NCBI GenBank assembly: GCA_016192145.1
Contig: JACPUT010000013.1
Location: 1-64,000, forward strand
Length of the DNA: 64,000 bases
From: Acidobacteriota bacterium
GTDB lineage: Bacteria; Acidobacteriota; Holophagae; Holophagales; Holophagaceae
Reading direction: 5' to 3'
Shown: positions 46,636 through 56,931 of the stretch, piece after piece
How the letters are laid out: every line of letters begins with the position of its first letter
How positions within the stretch are numbered: position 1 is the stretch's first letter
Position numbers and translations under genes: made by a program
The notes under the pieces: model-generated
The model's input: only the letters and a program-made list of their open reading frames with translations
Told to the model about the DNA's origin: nothing
Database searches by the model: none

Positions 46636-46715
46636 ATTCGCGTCCTACCCCAGGGGCTCAACGCAAGGAGTCGTAGGGCGTATCTTGGGTCTCCCAACCT
46701 CTCTTGGAGTCCTGA

Positions 46716-49700
46716 ATGCGCCCTCTGACCTCCTTGGCCTGCGCGCTCGTGCTGGCTTCAACCGCCGGGGCCCAGGCCCAGGTGGATGCCCGCCTGATGC
46801 GGTACCCCGCCGTCTCCGCGACCCAGATCGCCTTCTCCTACGCGGGGGATGTGTGGGTGGTGGGGAAGGCCGGCGGCCTGGCCACCCGGCTCTCCACCCC
46901 CAAGGGCGAGGAGTCCTTCGCCCGCTTCTCCCCGGATGGCAGCCTGCTCGCCTTCTCCGGCAACTACGACGGCAACACGGATGCGTACGTGATGCCCGTG
47001 GCGGGGGGCGTTCCCACGCGGGTGACCCACCACCCCATGTCCGATCGCGTGGTGGGCTGGTATCCGGATGGGAAGTCCCTCCTCTTCGCCTCCGGCATGC
47101 AATCGGGCCGGGACCGCTTCAACCGCCTGTTCAAGGTGGGTCGGGAAGGCGGCCTGCCCGAGGCCCTGCCGGTGCCCTACGGCGAGTTCGGCGCCATCTC
47201 CCCGGATGGGAAGACCCTGGCCTACCTCCCCGTTTCCACGGACTTCCGCACCTGGAAGCGCTACCGGGGCGGCATGGCCTCGGAGATCTGGTTCTTCGAT
47301 CTGGAAAAGAAGACGGCCAGCCGCCTGCCCAGCGCCAACGGCTCCAACGACTCCATGCCCATGTGGCATGGTGGCAAGCTCTACTTCCTGTCCGATCGGG
47401 ATGGCGTGAAGCGCAACAACATCTGGTCCTACGATCTGAAGACGAAGGCCTTCAAGCAGCTCACGCACTTCAAGGAATTCGACGTCCACTTCCCCGCCAT
47501 CGGCCCTTCGGACATCGTGCTGGAGGCGGGCGGGAGCCTGTACCGCCTCGAGCTTCCCTCGGAAAAGCTGGTGCCCGTGAAGGTGGATGTCGCCACGGAC
47601 CGGGCCACCCTGAAGCCCCGCACGGAAAACGCCAGCAAGCTGATCCGGAACGCGGATGTCTCCAGCCAGGGCAAGCGGGCCGTCTTCGAGGCCCGCGGCG
47701 AGCTCTTCTCCGTGCCCGCGGAAAAGGGCTACGTGCTCAACCTCACCCGCACCTCCGGGGTGGCCGAGCGGTTCCCGGCCCTCTCGCCGGATGGCAAGCG
47801 CGTGGCCTACTTCAGCGATCGCGGCGGCGAGTACGAGCTGTGCGTCCGCGCGGCCGACGGCTCGGGCGAAGAGCGCCAGGTGACCCGCATGGGCCCCGGG
47901 TTCCGCTACCACATCACCTGGTCTCCGGATGGGAAGCAGGTGATCTTCCCCGACCAGGCCATGCGCATCAACCTCTGCGATCTGGAGACGGGGAAGGTGC
48001 AGGCCATCGACAAGGGCCTCTTCATGTTCGAGGACCCCTTGGATGCGTTCCGGGCCAGCTGGTCCTCGGACAGCCGCTGGGTCACCTTCGTTCGGGACAC
48101 GGAGAACCGCAACGGGGTGGTGATGCTCTATGACACCCGGACCGGGAAGCGCCATGAGTTGACTTCCGACTACTACAACGCCAACGAGGCGGCCTTCGAT
48201 CCCGAAGGCAACTACCTCTACGTGACCACGGGGCAGGAATTCAGCCCCACCTACAGCGACCTCGACAACAGCTGGGTCTACGCGTCCTCAACCCGCCTGG
48301 CGGCCATCCCCCTCCGGGCGGACGTGGCCAGCCCCCTGGCCGCCCGCAACGACGCGGACGAGGTGAAGGAGGAGAAGGCGAAGGACGAGAAGAAGGACGA
48401 GAAGAAGACCGAAGAGACCAAGAAGGCGCCCAAGGCCGTGGAGATCGAGTTGGAAGGCCTGGAATCCCGCATGGTGATCCTGCCCCCGGCGGCTGGCACC
48501 TATGCGGACCTCAGGGGCGTGAAGGGGAAGGTGATCTACCGCCGGGCGGACAAGGTGAACGCGGCGGGGGAGACCAAGTTCGGCCTCTTCTACTACGACC
48601 TGGAGGAGCGGGAGGAGAAGGCCATCCTCGCGGATGCGGACGGCGTCACCGTCACCCCTGACGGGAACAAAGCCCTGGTCAAGAAGAAGGACGCCTTCGC
48701 CATCCTCGATCTGAAGGCGGATCAGAAGCTGGACAAGAAGCTGCCCACGGGCGAGCTCATGATGCAGCTGGATCCCGTGGCGGAATGGCAGCAGATCTTC
48801 AATGACGCCTGGCGGCTGGAACGGGACATGTTCTACGACCCCGCTATGCACGGCGTGGATTGGAAGGTCATGAAGGCCCGCTATGGGGGCCTGCTCAAGC
48901 ACTGCGTCACCCGCGAGGACGTGAACCACGTCATCGGCGAGCTGATCTCGGAACTCAACGCCTCCCATGCCTATCGGGGCGGCGGCGATCAGGAGGTGCC
49001 CCTGCGCGTGGGGGTCGGAATGTTGGGGGCGGACTACGCGCTGGAGAACGGGGCCTTCCGCATCAAGAAGATCCTGGGCGGCGCGGCCTGGGACGCCCAG
49101 GCCCGAGGCCCGCTGGCCCAGCCGGGGCTGAAGGTGAAGGAGGGCGACTACCTCCTCGCGGTGAACCGCACGCCCCTGGATCCCCACCAGAACCCCTGGG
49201 CCGCCTTCCAGGGACTGGCCGGCAAGACGGTGCTCATCACCGTCAATGACAAGCCGACCCTGGAAGGGGCCCGCGAGGTGCTGGTGACCACCCTGCCCAG
49301 CGAGGATCGCCTCCGCTATTGGGCCTGGGTGGAGGCCAAGCGCCAGTATGTGGAGAAGGCCTCCCACGGCCGCATCGGGTATGTCTACGTGCCGGATACC
49401 GGCATCAACGGGCAGACGGATCTGGTGCGCCAGTTCCGCGGCCAGTGGAAGAAGGACGGCCTCATCGTGGACGAACGCTTCAACAGCGGCGGCCAGATCC
49501 CGGATCGCTTCGTGGAGATGCTGGGCCGGCGGATCAGCAACTACTGGGGCGTGCGGGACGGCATGAACTGGCAGTGGCCCCCCGTGGCCCACAACGGTTC
49601 CATGGCCATGCTGATCAACGGCTGGAGCGGCTCCGGCGGGGACCTCTTCCCCCACTACTTCAAGCAGGCGGGCCTCGGCCCCCTCATCGGGCGCCGCACC

Positions 49701-49976
49701 TGGGGTGGCCTCATCGGCATCAGCGGGGCCCCCGGCCTCGTGGATGGCGGCTCCGTGACCGTGCCCACCTTCGGGATCTACTCCAAGGAGGGGGCCTGGA
49801 TCGTGGAGGGCCACGGCGTGGAACCCGATATCGAGGTGATGGATGATCCCGGCCTGATGGCCCAGGGCAAGGATCCCCAGCTGGATCGGGCCATCCAGGA
49901 AGTGGAAGCGGGGCTCAAGCTGGCGCCGCCCAAACCCACGGCCCGCCCGGCCTTCCCCGACCGCTCGGGTTACTGA
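46716..49976 (+). CDS. Tricorn-like protease (PD40 beta-propellers + PDZ + S41 peptidase)
   Basis: Signal peptide; repeated FSPDGS/WYPDGK/SPDGKT blades; GRIGYVYVPDTGINGQTDLVRQF; GWSGSGGDLFPHYFK S41 Ser region. Confidence 0.88.
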   Translation: MRPLTSLACALVLASTAGAQAQVDARLMRYPAVSATQIAFSYAGDVWVVGKAGGLATRLSTPKGEESFARFSPDGSLLAFSGNYDGNTDAYVMPVAGGVPTRVTHHPMSDRVVGWYPDGKSLLFASGMQSGRDRFNRLFKVGREGGLPEALPVPYGEFGAISPDGKTLAYLPVSTDFRTWKRYRGGMASEIWFFDLEKKTASRLPSANGSNDSMPMWHGGKLYFLSDRDGVKRNNIWSYDLKTKAFKQLTHFKEFDVHFPAIGPSDIVLEAGGSLYRLELPSEKLVPVKVDVATDRATLKPRTENASKLIRNADVSSQGKRAVFEARGELFSVPAEKGYVLNLTRTSGVAERFPALSPDGKRVAYFSDRGGEYELCVRAADGSGEERQVTRMGPGFRYHITWSPDGKQVIFPDQAMRINLCDLETGKVQAIDKGLFMFEDPLDAFRASWSSDSRWVTFVRDTENRNGVVMLYDTRTGKRHELTSDYYNANEAAFDPEGNYLYVTTGQEFSPTYSDLDNSWVYASSTRLAAIPLRADVASPLAARNDADEVKEEKAKDEKKDEKKTEETKKAPKAVEIELEGLESRMVILPPAAGTYADLRGVKGKVIYRRADKVNAAGETKFGLFYYDLEEREEKAILADADGVTVTPDGNKALVKKKDAFAILDLKADQKLDKKLPTGELMMQLDPVAEWQQIFNDAWRLERDMFYDPAMHGVDWKVMKARYGGLLKHCVTREDVNHVIGELISELNASHAYRGGGDQEVPLRVGVGMLGADYALENGAFRIKKILGGAAWDAQARGPLAQPGLKVKEGDYLLAVNRTPLDPHQNPWAAFQGLAGKTVLITVNDKPTLEGAREVLVTTLPSEDRLRYWAWVEAKRQYVEKASHGRIGYVYVPDTGINGQTDLVRQFRGQWKKDGLIVDERFNSGGQIPDRFVEMLGRRISNYWGVRDGMNWQWPPVAHNGSMAMLINGWSGSGGDLFPHYFKQAGLGPLIGRRTWGGLIGISGAPGLVDGGSVTVPTFGIYSKEGAWIVEGHGVEPDIEVMDDPGLMAQGKDPQLDRAIQEVEAGLKLAPPKPTARPAFPDRSGY

Positions 49977-50040
49977 ACGGGATGTTCAACGCACCGGCCT
50001 CCTTCGGGAGGCTGGTTTCTTCTTGGGCGGAGCCCGATGG

Positions 50041-50445
50041 CTACTGCTTCCGCCGGGCCCAGGATCCATCGGGCTGCTTCTCGAAGAGGAAGCCGAACAC
50101 GGCCTTGTCACCGGGAAGGGGGCCCCGGGGCCTGGCTTCGGCCTGGAGGATGGCCTTGGTCTGGCCCGTCTTCTCGATATCGGCCTTCAGGTGATCGAAG
50201 AGGGCCTGGGCTTCGGCCTCGAGGCCCTTGGCATCGCCCGGTTGGCGCTCGGTGAGGTAGAGCACGAGGGCGGCGCTTTCGCCGGTCTTCTCGAACTTAA
50301 CCTGGCCACCCCGCAGCACCGTTACACGGTGCCGCGGGTCCAATTTAACCAGCTGGCCTTCCTGGCGACCGCACCCTAAGCCGAGCACGGCCCCCCCCGC
50401 CAGGAAGGCCAGGAACGCCGCGCGGCTAGACCGGAGCACGATCAC
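50041..50445 (-). CDS. Small secreted hypothetical protein (GTG start overlapping secDF stop)
   Basis: VIVLRSSRAAFLAFLAGGAVLGLGCGRQEG lipobox-like; GTGA overlap with secDF stop at 50442. Confidence 0.6.
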   Translation of the reverse strand: MIVLRSSRAAFLAFLAGGAVLGLGCGRQEGQLVKLDPRHRVTVLRGGQVKFEKTGESAALVLYLTERQPGDAKGLEAEAQALFDHLKADIEKTGQTKAILQAEARPRGPLPGDKAVFGFLFEKQPDGSWARRKQ

Positions 50446-53279
50446 GCGTGCTTCTGCTTGAGCTTTTCCTTGGGGGGGAACCACTTCTCCCAGTACACGA
50501 CCACGGGGCTGGCGATGTAGATGGAGGAGTAGGTGCCGGTGAGCACGCCCACCACGAGGGGGAAGGCCAGATCCTTGAGGGCCGGGCCGCCCCACAGCCA
50601 CAGGCAGACGCTCACGAAGAGCACGGAGCAACTGGTGAGGATGGTGCGGCTGAGCGTCTGGTTGATGGAGTCGTTCACCAGCTGGGTGATGGTGGAGCGC
50701 CGGTACTCGGGCTTGTGGCTGTTCTCGCGGATGCGGTCGAACACCACGATGGTGTCGGCCATGGAGTAGCCCATCAGCGTGAGGAAGCTGGCGACCACGG
50801 GCACGTTGAACTCGTAGCCGAACACCGCGAAGAGGGCGAGGGCCATGATCACGTCGTGGATGAGGGCCACGATGCCGCCCACGGCGAAGCTGGTGGTGAA
50901 GCGGAGCATCACGTAGATCAGGATCGCGAGGGTGGCCAGGGCCACGGCGGTGAGGGTCTTGCTCGTCCACTCGCCGGAGATGCTGGGGCTGAAGCTCTCG
51001 TTCTTGCGGATGACCACCGTGCCGAGGCGGTAGTCCTTCTGGACCTGGGCCTTGAGCACATCGTTCAGCCCCGCGGGCAGTTCTCCGAAGGAGCGGTAGA
51101 GCCCGGCGCGGAGGCGATCCCGCGTGGAGATCACCTGATCGGCGGGGGCCTGGTAAGCGGCCTTGAGGGCCTCCTCCGTGGCGGGCACGTTCAGCGGATT
51201 GGCCTGGACGAATTTATCGAAGAGCCCCTTGCTGCCTTCGAGGTTCAGGGGGGTGAGGGGGCTCGTGGCCGCCTCGGGATCCAGCTGCCGGAAGATGCCG
51301 AGCAGGGCGGTGGCCTGGGCGGAGGAATCCTTCTGGTCGCCGCCCTTGGGAGCCTTGACCTTCACGGCGTAGTCCTGGATGCCATCGGCATCCTTCTCGT
51401 AGGCCACCACGGAGGCATCGGGGAAGCCGGCCACGCCGAGGGCCGAGCGGAGCTTGGCCTGATCGACATCCTTGGTGAAGCGGACGGTCATGTCGTTGCC
51501 GCCCACGAACTGCATGCCCAGCTTGATCCGGGGGTTGTCGCTGAAGTTCCAGGGGCGCACCAGGGCGACGCAGAGGAGGATGAGGCCCCAGGAGACGCCC
51601 AGCGCCAGCCCCTTGTACTTCATGAAGTCGAACTTGGCGCCCTTGAAAAAGGTGTGGGTGCCCACGCTCAGGGTCTTGGTGCCGGGGTGGCGCTCCAGGA
51701 TCCAGTCGTAGATGTAGCGGCTGATGTAGATGCTGGTGAAGAGCGAGGCGATGACGCCCACGGCCAGGGACACGGCGAAGCCCTTCACGGGGCCCGTGCC
51801 GAAGAGGAACAGCAGCAGCGCGGCGGCCAGCTGGGTCACGTGGCTATCCACGATGGTCCAGAACACGCGGTCGAAGCCCGCGTCGATGGCGGCGGATACG
51901 GATCTGCCCGCGGCCATTTCTTCCTTGATGCGTTCGAAGATGAGGATGTTGGCGTCCACGGCCATGCCGATGGTGAGGGCGAAGCCCGCGATGCCGGGCA
52001 GGGTGATCACGGCCCGGAAGGAGCCCAGGAGGCCCATCATCACGATCACGTTCACGGTGAGCGCGATGATCGCGTTCAGGCCGCTCCAGTGGTAGAAGAG
52101 CACCATGAACACCATGATCACGACGAAACCCAGGCCCGCCGCGAACACGCCGCTCTTGATGGAGTCCTCGCCGAGGCTGGCGCCCACGGCGTGCTCCTCG
52201 AGGAACTTCATGGAGGCGCGCATGGCGCCGCTGCGGAGGCTCAGCGAGAGATCGTCCGCCTCCTCGGAGGTGAAGGAGCCCGTGATCTGGACGCTGCCGC
52301 CGATGATCTTCTCGTGCACCGTGGGAGCGCTGATGACCTTGCGATCCAAGACGATGGCCAGGTAACGCTCGTCCGTGGCGGCGATGCCGGTGGCGGTGGC
52401 GAAGGCGTCGCCGCCGTCGCGGTTCAACTGGAAGGAGACCGTGTGGGCGCCGAGGTCGTTGCTGCTGCGGCGGGCGTCGGTGATCTGGGTGCCGTTCACG
52501 TCCACGCGGGTCTGCACCAGCCACCACTGGGCGATGCGCTCCTGCCCCTTGGCGGGTTTGGCCTGGCCGGCCTGGCGGGCGGCGCGCTCACTCTCCATCT
52601 CGGGCAGCAGTTCATAGCCGGCGGGGAGCTGGCCTTTGTAGAACTCCAGTCCGGCTTCCCGGGTCATGAAGCGGCCACCGGCCTGCTTCATGGGGGCGGT
52701 GAGGCGCAGCTCGAGGCGGCCGGGGCTGCTGAGCAGGCCCTTGATGCGCTCGCGATCGCCTTCCTCGACGCCGGGCAGTTCCACCACGATGCGGTTGCCT
52801 TCGGCCCCGCTGGCGGTGATCTCCGGCTCGGACACGCCGAATTGGTTGATGCGGTTCTCGATGATCTGGAGGGCACGCTTGTTGGCGTCATCCTTCAGCT
52901 GCGCGGCCTGGGAATCCTTCAGGCTGAGGCGCGCCTGGGCGCCCTCGATCTTCAGGTCGTAGCCGCCGATGTGGTCCTTGACGACCTTCTCGAAGCCCGC
53001 GCGCTGGGATTCCTGGAGGCCCTCCACGAGGACCTTGTCCCCCTCGGCCTTGAGGGTGAGCCCCATGACGGCGGCTTCCTTCAGCTTGTCCTCCAGCCGG
53101 TCCCGGGTATCCCGGGCGTGGGCCTCCAGGGCCTCATGGCCCTGGACTTCCAGCTCGAAGTGCACGCCGCCCTGGAGATCGAGGCCCAGGCGGACCTTCT
53201 TGAGGGGCGTGAAGAAGAAGGCACACCCGGCGCAGACCGCCAGGGTGAGGAGGAGGCGCCAGAGGCTGCGCTTGGACAT
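50442..53279 (-). CDS. secDF: Fused SecD-SecF protein translocase subunit
   Basis: SecD: GLDLQGGVHFELEV...; SecF: GMQFVGGNDMTVRF...; both TM blocks in one frame. Confidence 0.92.
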   Translation of the reverse strand: MSKRSLWRLLLTLAVCAGCAFFFTPLKKVRLGLDLQGGVHFELEVQGHEALEAHARDTRDRLEDKLKEAAVMGLTLKAEGDKVLVEGLQESQRAGFEKVVKDHIGGYDLKIEGAQARLSLKDSQAAQLKDDANKRALQIIENRINQFGVSEPEITASGAEGNRIVVELPGVEEGDRERIKGLLSSPGRLELRLTAPMKQAGGRFMTREAGLEFYKGQLPAGYELLPEMESERAARQAGQAKPAKGQERIAQWWLVQTRVDVNGTQITDARRSSNDLGAHTVSFQLNRDGGDAFATATGIAATDERYLAIVLDRKVISAPTVHEKIIGGSVQITGSFTSEEADDLSLSLRSGAMRASMKFLEEHAVGASLGEDSIKSGVFAAGLGFVVIMVFMVLFYHWSGLNAIIALTVNVIVMMGLLGSFRAVITLPGIAGFALTIGMAVDANILIFERIKEEMAAGRSVSAAIDAGFDRVFWTIVDSHVTQLAAALLLFLFGTGPVKGFAVSLAVGVIASLFTSIYISRYIYDWILERHPGTKTLSVGTHTFFKGAKFDFMKYKGLALGVSWGLILLCVALVRPWNFSDNPRIKLGMQFVGGNDMTVRFTKDVDQAKLRSALGVAGFPDASVVAYEKDADGIQDYAVKVKAPKGGDQKDSSAQATALLGIFRQLDPEAATSPLTPLNLEGSKGLFDKFVQANPLNVPATEEALKAAYQAPADQVISTRDRLRAGLYRSFGELPAGLNDVLKAQVQKDYRLGTVVIRKNESFSPSISGEWTSKTLTAVALATLAILIYVMLRFTTSFAVGGIVALIHDVIMALALFAVFGYEFNVPVVASFLTLMGYSMADTIVVFDRIRENSHKPEYRRSTITQLVNDSINQTLSRTILTSCSVLFVSVCLWLWGGPALKDLAFPLVVGVLTGTYSSIYIASPVVVYWEKWFPPKEKLKQKHA

Positions 53280-53293
53280 GGGAACTCCGTTCA

Positions 53294-53356
53294 AGGCTGG
53301 AGGCTGGAGGCCGGAGACTGCAGGCCCTCCAGCCTCCAGCCTCCGGCCTCCGGCCT
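53294..53356. repeat. Inverted tandem-repeat hairpin (GGCTGGA/GGCCGGA family) between yajC and secDF
   Basis: ggctggaggctggaggccggag (53295-53316) faces ctccagcctccagcctccggcctccggcc (53327-53355). Confidence 0.88.
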
Positions 53357-53359
53357 GAA

Positions 53360-53674
53360 TTAACTCTGCGCTTCGGGCTCGCCGGCCAGCTGGGCGACGG
53401 CGGAGCGGCGGGCCTTCACGGTGGCGCTGCCGAGCTTCAGCCAGATGACCTTGGCGTCCTTCTCGTCGAGGCGGTCGACGGTGGCGAAGAGGCCGCCGTG
53501 GAGCACGACCTCATCTCCGCTCTTGAGCTTGGAGAGGCGCTCTTCCATGGCCTTCCGGGCCTTGCTCTGGGGGCGGATCATCAGGAAGTAGAAGAGCAGG
53601 CCCATGCCCACGAGGGGGAGGAACTGCATGAGGGGGTTGGCGGCGGGAGCGGCCTGGAGCATTGCGATGTTCAT
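53360..53674 (-). CDS. yajC: Preprotein translocase subunit YajC
   Basis: LPLVGMGLLFYFLMIRPQSKARKAMEERLSKLKSGDEVVLHGGLFATVDRLDE. Confidence 0.92.
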   Translation of the reverse strand: MNIAMLQAAPAANPLMQFLPLVGMGLLFYFLMIRPQSKARKAMEERLSKLKSGDEVVLHGGLFATVDRLDEKDAKVIWLKLGSATVKARRSAVAQLAGEPEAQS

Positions 53675-54829
53675 TTAGGGTTCCTCGGTGGCCCAGCCTT
53701 CGCGCGTGGCCGCGGCGAAGGCCTCGAAGCGGCCCTCGAGCAGGGCCAGACGGGCAGCTCGGGTAAGTCCCACAGTGTAACTCAGGTTGTGGATGGTGTT
53801 GAGCGTGAAGGCCAGCAGCTCCCCGGCCCGGAAGAGGTGGTGCAGGTAGGCCCGGGAGAAGGTGCGGCAGGTGTAGCACCCGCAATCGGGATCCGCGGGC
53901 TGATCCGCCTCCCGGTGCCGGGCGTTCTTGATGCGCACGCGGCCCCGGCTGGTGAGCAGGGTGCCGTGGCGGGCTTCCCGGCTGGGCAGCACGCAATCGA
54001 AGAGATCCACCCCTTGCTGGATGCCGAAGAGGAGGTCCTCGGGGGTGCCTACGCCCATGAGGTAGCGAGGGCGTTCGGCGGGCAACTCCCGCACGAATTC
54101 CGTGAGGGTGGCATTCATGAGTTCCTTGGGTTCCCCCACGCTGAGGCCGCCCACGGCGAAGCCCTGGAAGGGCGTCTGGGCGTCCAGCTCCAGCGCCTCC
54201 TCCAGGTGCCGGCGCCGCAGATCGAGGTGGGTGCCGCCCTGATTGATGGCGAAGAGGCCTTGATGCGGGGCCAGTTCAAAGTCCCTGCAGCGTTTCAACC
54301 AGCGCGTGGTGCGGGCCATGCTGCGTTCGAGGTCCGGGCGTTCGCATCGCCCGGGAGGGCATTCGTCCAAGGCCATGACGATGTCGGAGCCGAGGTTCCG
54401 CTGGATCTCCATGCTCCGTTCCGGGCTGAGGAAGTGCCGCGAGCCATCCAGGTGGCTTTGGAAGGCCACGCCTTCCTCCGTGATCTTCCGGAGGGACGAC
54501 AGGGAAAAGACCTGGAAGCCCCCGCTGTCCGTGAGGATGGGCCCATCCCAACCCATGAAGCGGTGCAAGCCCCCGAGTTTTGCCACGAGGTTGTCGCCCG
54601 GCCGGAGGCCCAGATGGTAGGTATTGCCCAGGATCACCTGGGGGCCGATTTCCTTGAGCTGGGCAGGACTGATCCCTTTTACGGTCCCCTGCGTGCCCAC
54701 GGGCATGAAAGCCGGGGTGAGAACCGTGCCATGGGCAGTCTCGAACCGGCCGGCCCGGCCGGGTCCGGTGGGGTCGGTGGTTTCAGGTGTGAAGGCGAAT
54801 GCGAGAGGGCGTGACGAAGGTGTGACCAA
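53675..54829 (-). CDS. tgt: Queuine tRNA-ribosyltransferase
   Basis: [67 protein letters not shown] zinc site. Confidence 0.94.
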   Translation of the reverse strand: MVTPSSRPLAFAFTPETTDPTGPGRAGRFETAHGTVLTPAFMPVGTQGTVKGISPAQLKEIGPQVILGNTYHLGLRPGDNLVAKLGGLHRFMGWDGPILTDSGGFQVFSLSSLRKITEEGVAFQSHLDGSRHFLSPERSMEIQRNLGSDIVMALDECPPGRCERPDLERSMARTTRWLKRCRDFELAPHQGLFAINQGGTHLDLRRRHLEEALELDAQTPFQGFAVGGLSVGEPKELMNATLTEFVRELPAERPRYLMGVGTPEDLLFGIQQGVDLFDCVLPSREARHGTLLTSRGRVRIKNARHREADQPADPDCGCYTCRTFSRAYLHHLFRAGELLAFTLNTIHNLSYTVGLTRAARLALLEGRFEAFAAATREGWATEEP

Positions 54830-55090
54830 TTGGGGGAATCTCGCGGGAAACCGTCACGGCGGCATCATGGTTGTCGGGTGCGCTGTCACGTGGGTGGAAC
54901 TTGTGATGCGGAACGCGCAAATGAAGGGGTGGCGCGGTTTTCCGAGGCTTGACGGACTCCGCTCCGCTTGTCATCTTACCCCTTGGGCCTGCCCCAGATC
55001 TTTATCCTTCATCGTTGAGCCGATCCACGTGGAATCACCCCGGGATTGGCTTTTTTCCTTTACCCCCAACCGGATCTTTCAGGGAGCCGC

Positions 55091-55897
55091 ATGAGTAAAG
55101 ATCCCAAAAAGACCCCCGCCCCCGCGGCGCCGGCCAAGCCGGAGAGCCTCGAGGACGCTGTCTATAGAACATCGCTCTCCTCAGGGAATAACGACATCAA
55201 GCGGGGCAACCCCTTGATCACGATCCCCCTGACCGTGGCGATGTACGGCAGCCTGGCCGGGGTAACCGCGTGGTTGATGCTCACTCAGACCGATGCAGGG
55301 AAGAAGCTGCAGAAGACGGTCGGCATCAGCTTGAACGAGGAGGCTGAGGCTCCACCGCCGCCGCCACCACCGCCGCCCCCGCCGCCGCCGCCGCCGCCTC
55401 CCTCGGCGCCGGTGACCCGCACGGTGGAGAAGGAACCTGATCCCACGCCCCTGACCCCCGATGCCATCCCCGAGACCCCCAAGGAACTTCCCAAGGAGGA
55501 TCGCTCCACCTCCGGTGGCGCTGGTGCCGGCCAGACGGGTGGCGCCACGGGTGGCGTTCCGGGTGGTGTCCTTGGCGGCGTCGTAGGCGGCGTTGTCGGT
55601 GGCACCGGCAAAGTGGTTGAATTCGACTTCACCCAGATCAGGGAACTCTCGCGTCCCCCCACGCCTCCCTATCCCGCCGTGGCTCGCGCCGCGCGGGTGC
55701 AGGGCAAGGTGGTGGTCGAGATCGTGATCAACCCCGAGGGCGTGCCCACCCAGGCCACGGCCGTCGAGGGCCCCCCGCTCCTCCGCAAGGTGGCGCAGGA
55801 CTACGCGATGGGTTGGCGCTTCGAGCCGGCCCTCTTGAATGGCCAGCCCCAGTGGGCCAAGTTCAAGCTCGTGATGCCCTTCAAGTTGACGAACTAG
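55091..55897 (+). CDS. Energy transducer TonB family protein
   Basis: TM, long poly-Pro run, C-terminal PPYPAVARAARVQGKVVVEIVINPEGVPTQATAVEGPPLLRKVAQDYAMGWRFEP. Confidence 0.9.
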   Translation: MSKDPKKTPAPAAPAKPESLEDAVYRTSLSSGNNDIKRGNPLITIPLTVAMYGSLAGVTAWLMLTQTDAGKKLQKTVGISLNEEAEAPPPPPPPPPPPPPPPPPSAPVTRTVEKEPDPTPLTPDAIPETPKELPKEDRSTSGGAGAGQTGGATGGVPGGVLGGVVGGVVGGTGKVVEFDFTQIRELSRPPTPPYPAVARAARVQGKVVVEIVINPEGVPTQATAVEGPPLLRKVAQDYAMGWRFEPALLNGQPQWAKFKLVMPFKLTN

Positions 55898-55907
55898 GGA
55901 GTCCCCG

Positions 55908-56120
55908 ATGACCCGTTCCACGATCATCGGTGCCGGCCTCGCGGTGGCCCTCCTCCTGACCATCCTCGTGATGGCGGGCGGTTCCTCCGCGCCCAAGGCC
56001 GCTCCGGCCCCGCGCACCCTCGAGGAGGCCCCCCTCCAGAAGGTCGCTTTCATGACGGATCCCGCCGCCGCCAAAGCCGCCGCGAAGTCCGAGCAGCAAC
56101 CCACTCCCGCTCATCACTGA
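55908..56120 (+). CDS. Small single-TM hypothetical protein between tonB and exbB
   Basis: MTRSTIIGAGLAVALLLTILVMAGGSS; in-operon position. Confidence 0.6.
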   Translation: MTRSTIIGAGLAVALLLTILVMAGGSSAPKAAPAPRTLEEAPLQKVAFMTDPAAAKAAAKSEQQPTPAHH

Positions 56121-56159
56121 AATCGCTTTCAACCTTTTCCCCTTTCACAAGGACCCACC

Positions 56160-56867
56160 ATGAACTTCTTCTCCCTCGCGCTCCTCGAAGGCGGTTTCGG
56201 CCCCAAGGAAATCTGGGCTTCCGCCACCCCCATCAACAAGGGTGTCATCGTCGTCCTCTTCATCCTCCTGGCCTACCAGATCTACGTCGCCATCGAGCGC
56301 TTCGTGATGTACGCCCAGAGCACCTCCGCCTCCGACAAGTTCCTCAAGCTCTTCATGGACACCCTGCGCCGCGGTGACTTCGAGGCCGCCAAGCGCGCCG
56401 CCACCACCCACAACAAGTCCCACGTCGCCCTCGTGCTCAAGCACGGCCTGGATATCTTCCAGTACGAGAAGCAGCTCAAGAACATGAACGCCAACCACGA
56501 CGTGATCCAGCCCGTGGAGCGCGCCATCGAGCGCGGCGCCGCCGAGGTCCACGAGCTCCTGAAGAAGGGCATGTCCTCCCTCGCCACCATCGCCTCCCTG
56601 GCCCCCTTCATCGGCCTGCTCGGCACCGTGATCGGCATCATCGCCGTGTTCAGCCAGCTGAAGGAGAAGGGCGCCGGCGACATCAACGCCCTGGCCGGCT
56701 CCATCGGTGAGGCCCTGGCCACCACCGCCCTCGGTCTGATCGTCGCCATCCCCGCCGCCTGGTTCTACAACCTGCTCACCACCAAGCAGGACATGGTCAC
56801 CACCAACATCAACAACGCGGCCTCCCAGATGATCGACGAGTTCATCCGCCGCGAGAGCCAGAACTAA
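56160..56867 (+). CDS. exbB: MotA/TolQ/ExbB proton channel family protein
   Basis: LATIASLAPFIGLLGTVIGIIAVFSQL...IGEALATTALGLIVAIPAAWFYNLL. Confidence 0.93.
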   Translation: MNFFSLALLEGGFGPKEIWASATPINKGVIVVLFILLAYQIYVAIERFVMYAQSTSASDKFLKLFMDTLRRGDFEAAKRAATTHNKSHVALVLKHGLDIFQYEKQLKNMNANHDVIQPVERAIERGAAEVHELLKKGMSSLATIASLAPFIGLLGTVIGIIAVFSQLKEKGAGDINALAGSIGEALATTALGLIVAIPAAWFYNLLTTKQDMVTTNINNAASQMIDEFIRRESQN

Positions 56868-56931
56868 GTCCCATCAATCTTAGGCGGGGGGAGGCGATCC
56901 CTTTCCCCGCCCCCTTTAGAAGGAGGAGCCT

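Noticed and set aside
50448-53363. 971-aa plus-strand ORF
   Set aside because: Antisense shadow of secDF.
55355-55410. CCG/CCC microsatellite as a phase-variable switch in tonB
   Set aside because: It is a triplet repeat encoding poly-Pro; length changes would stay in frame, so phase switching is not expected.
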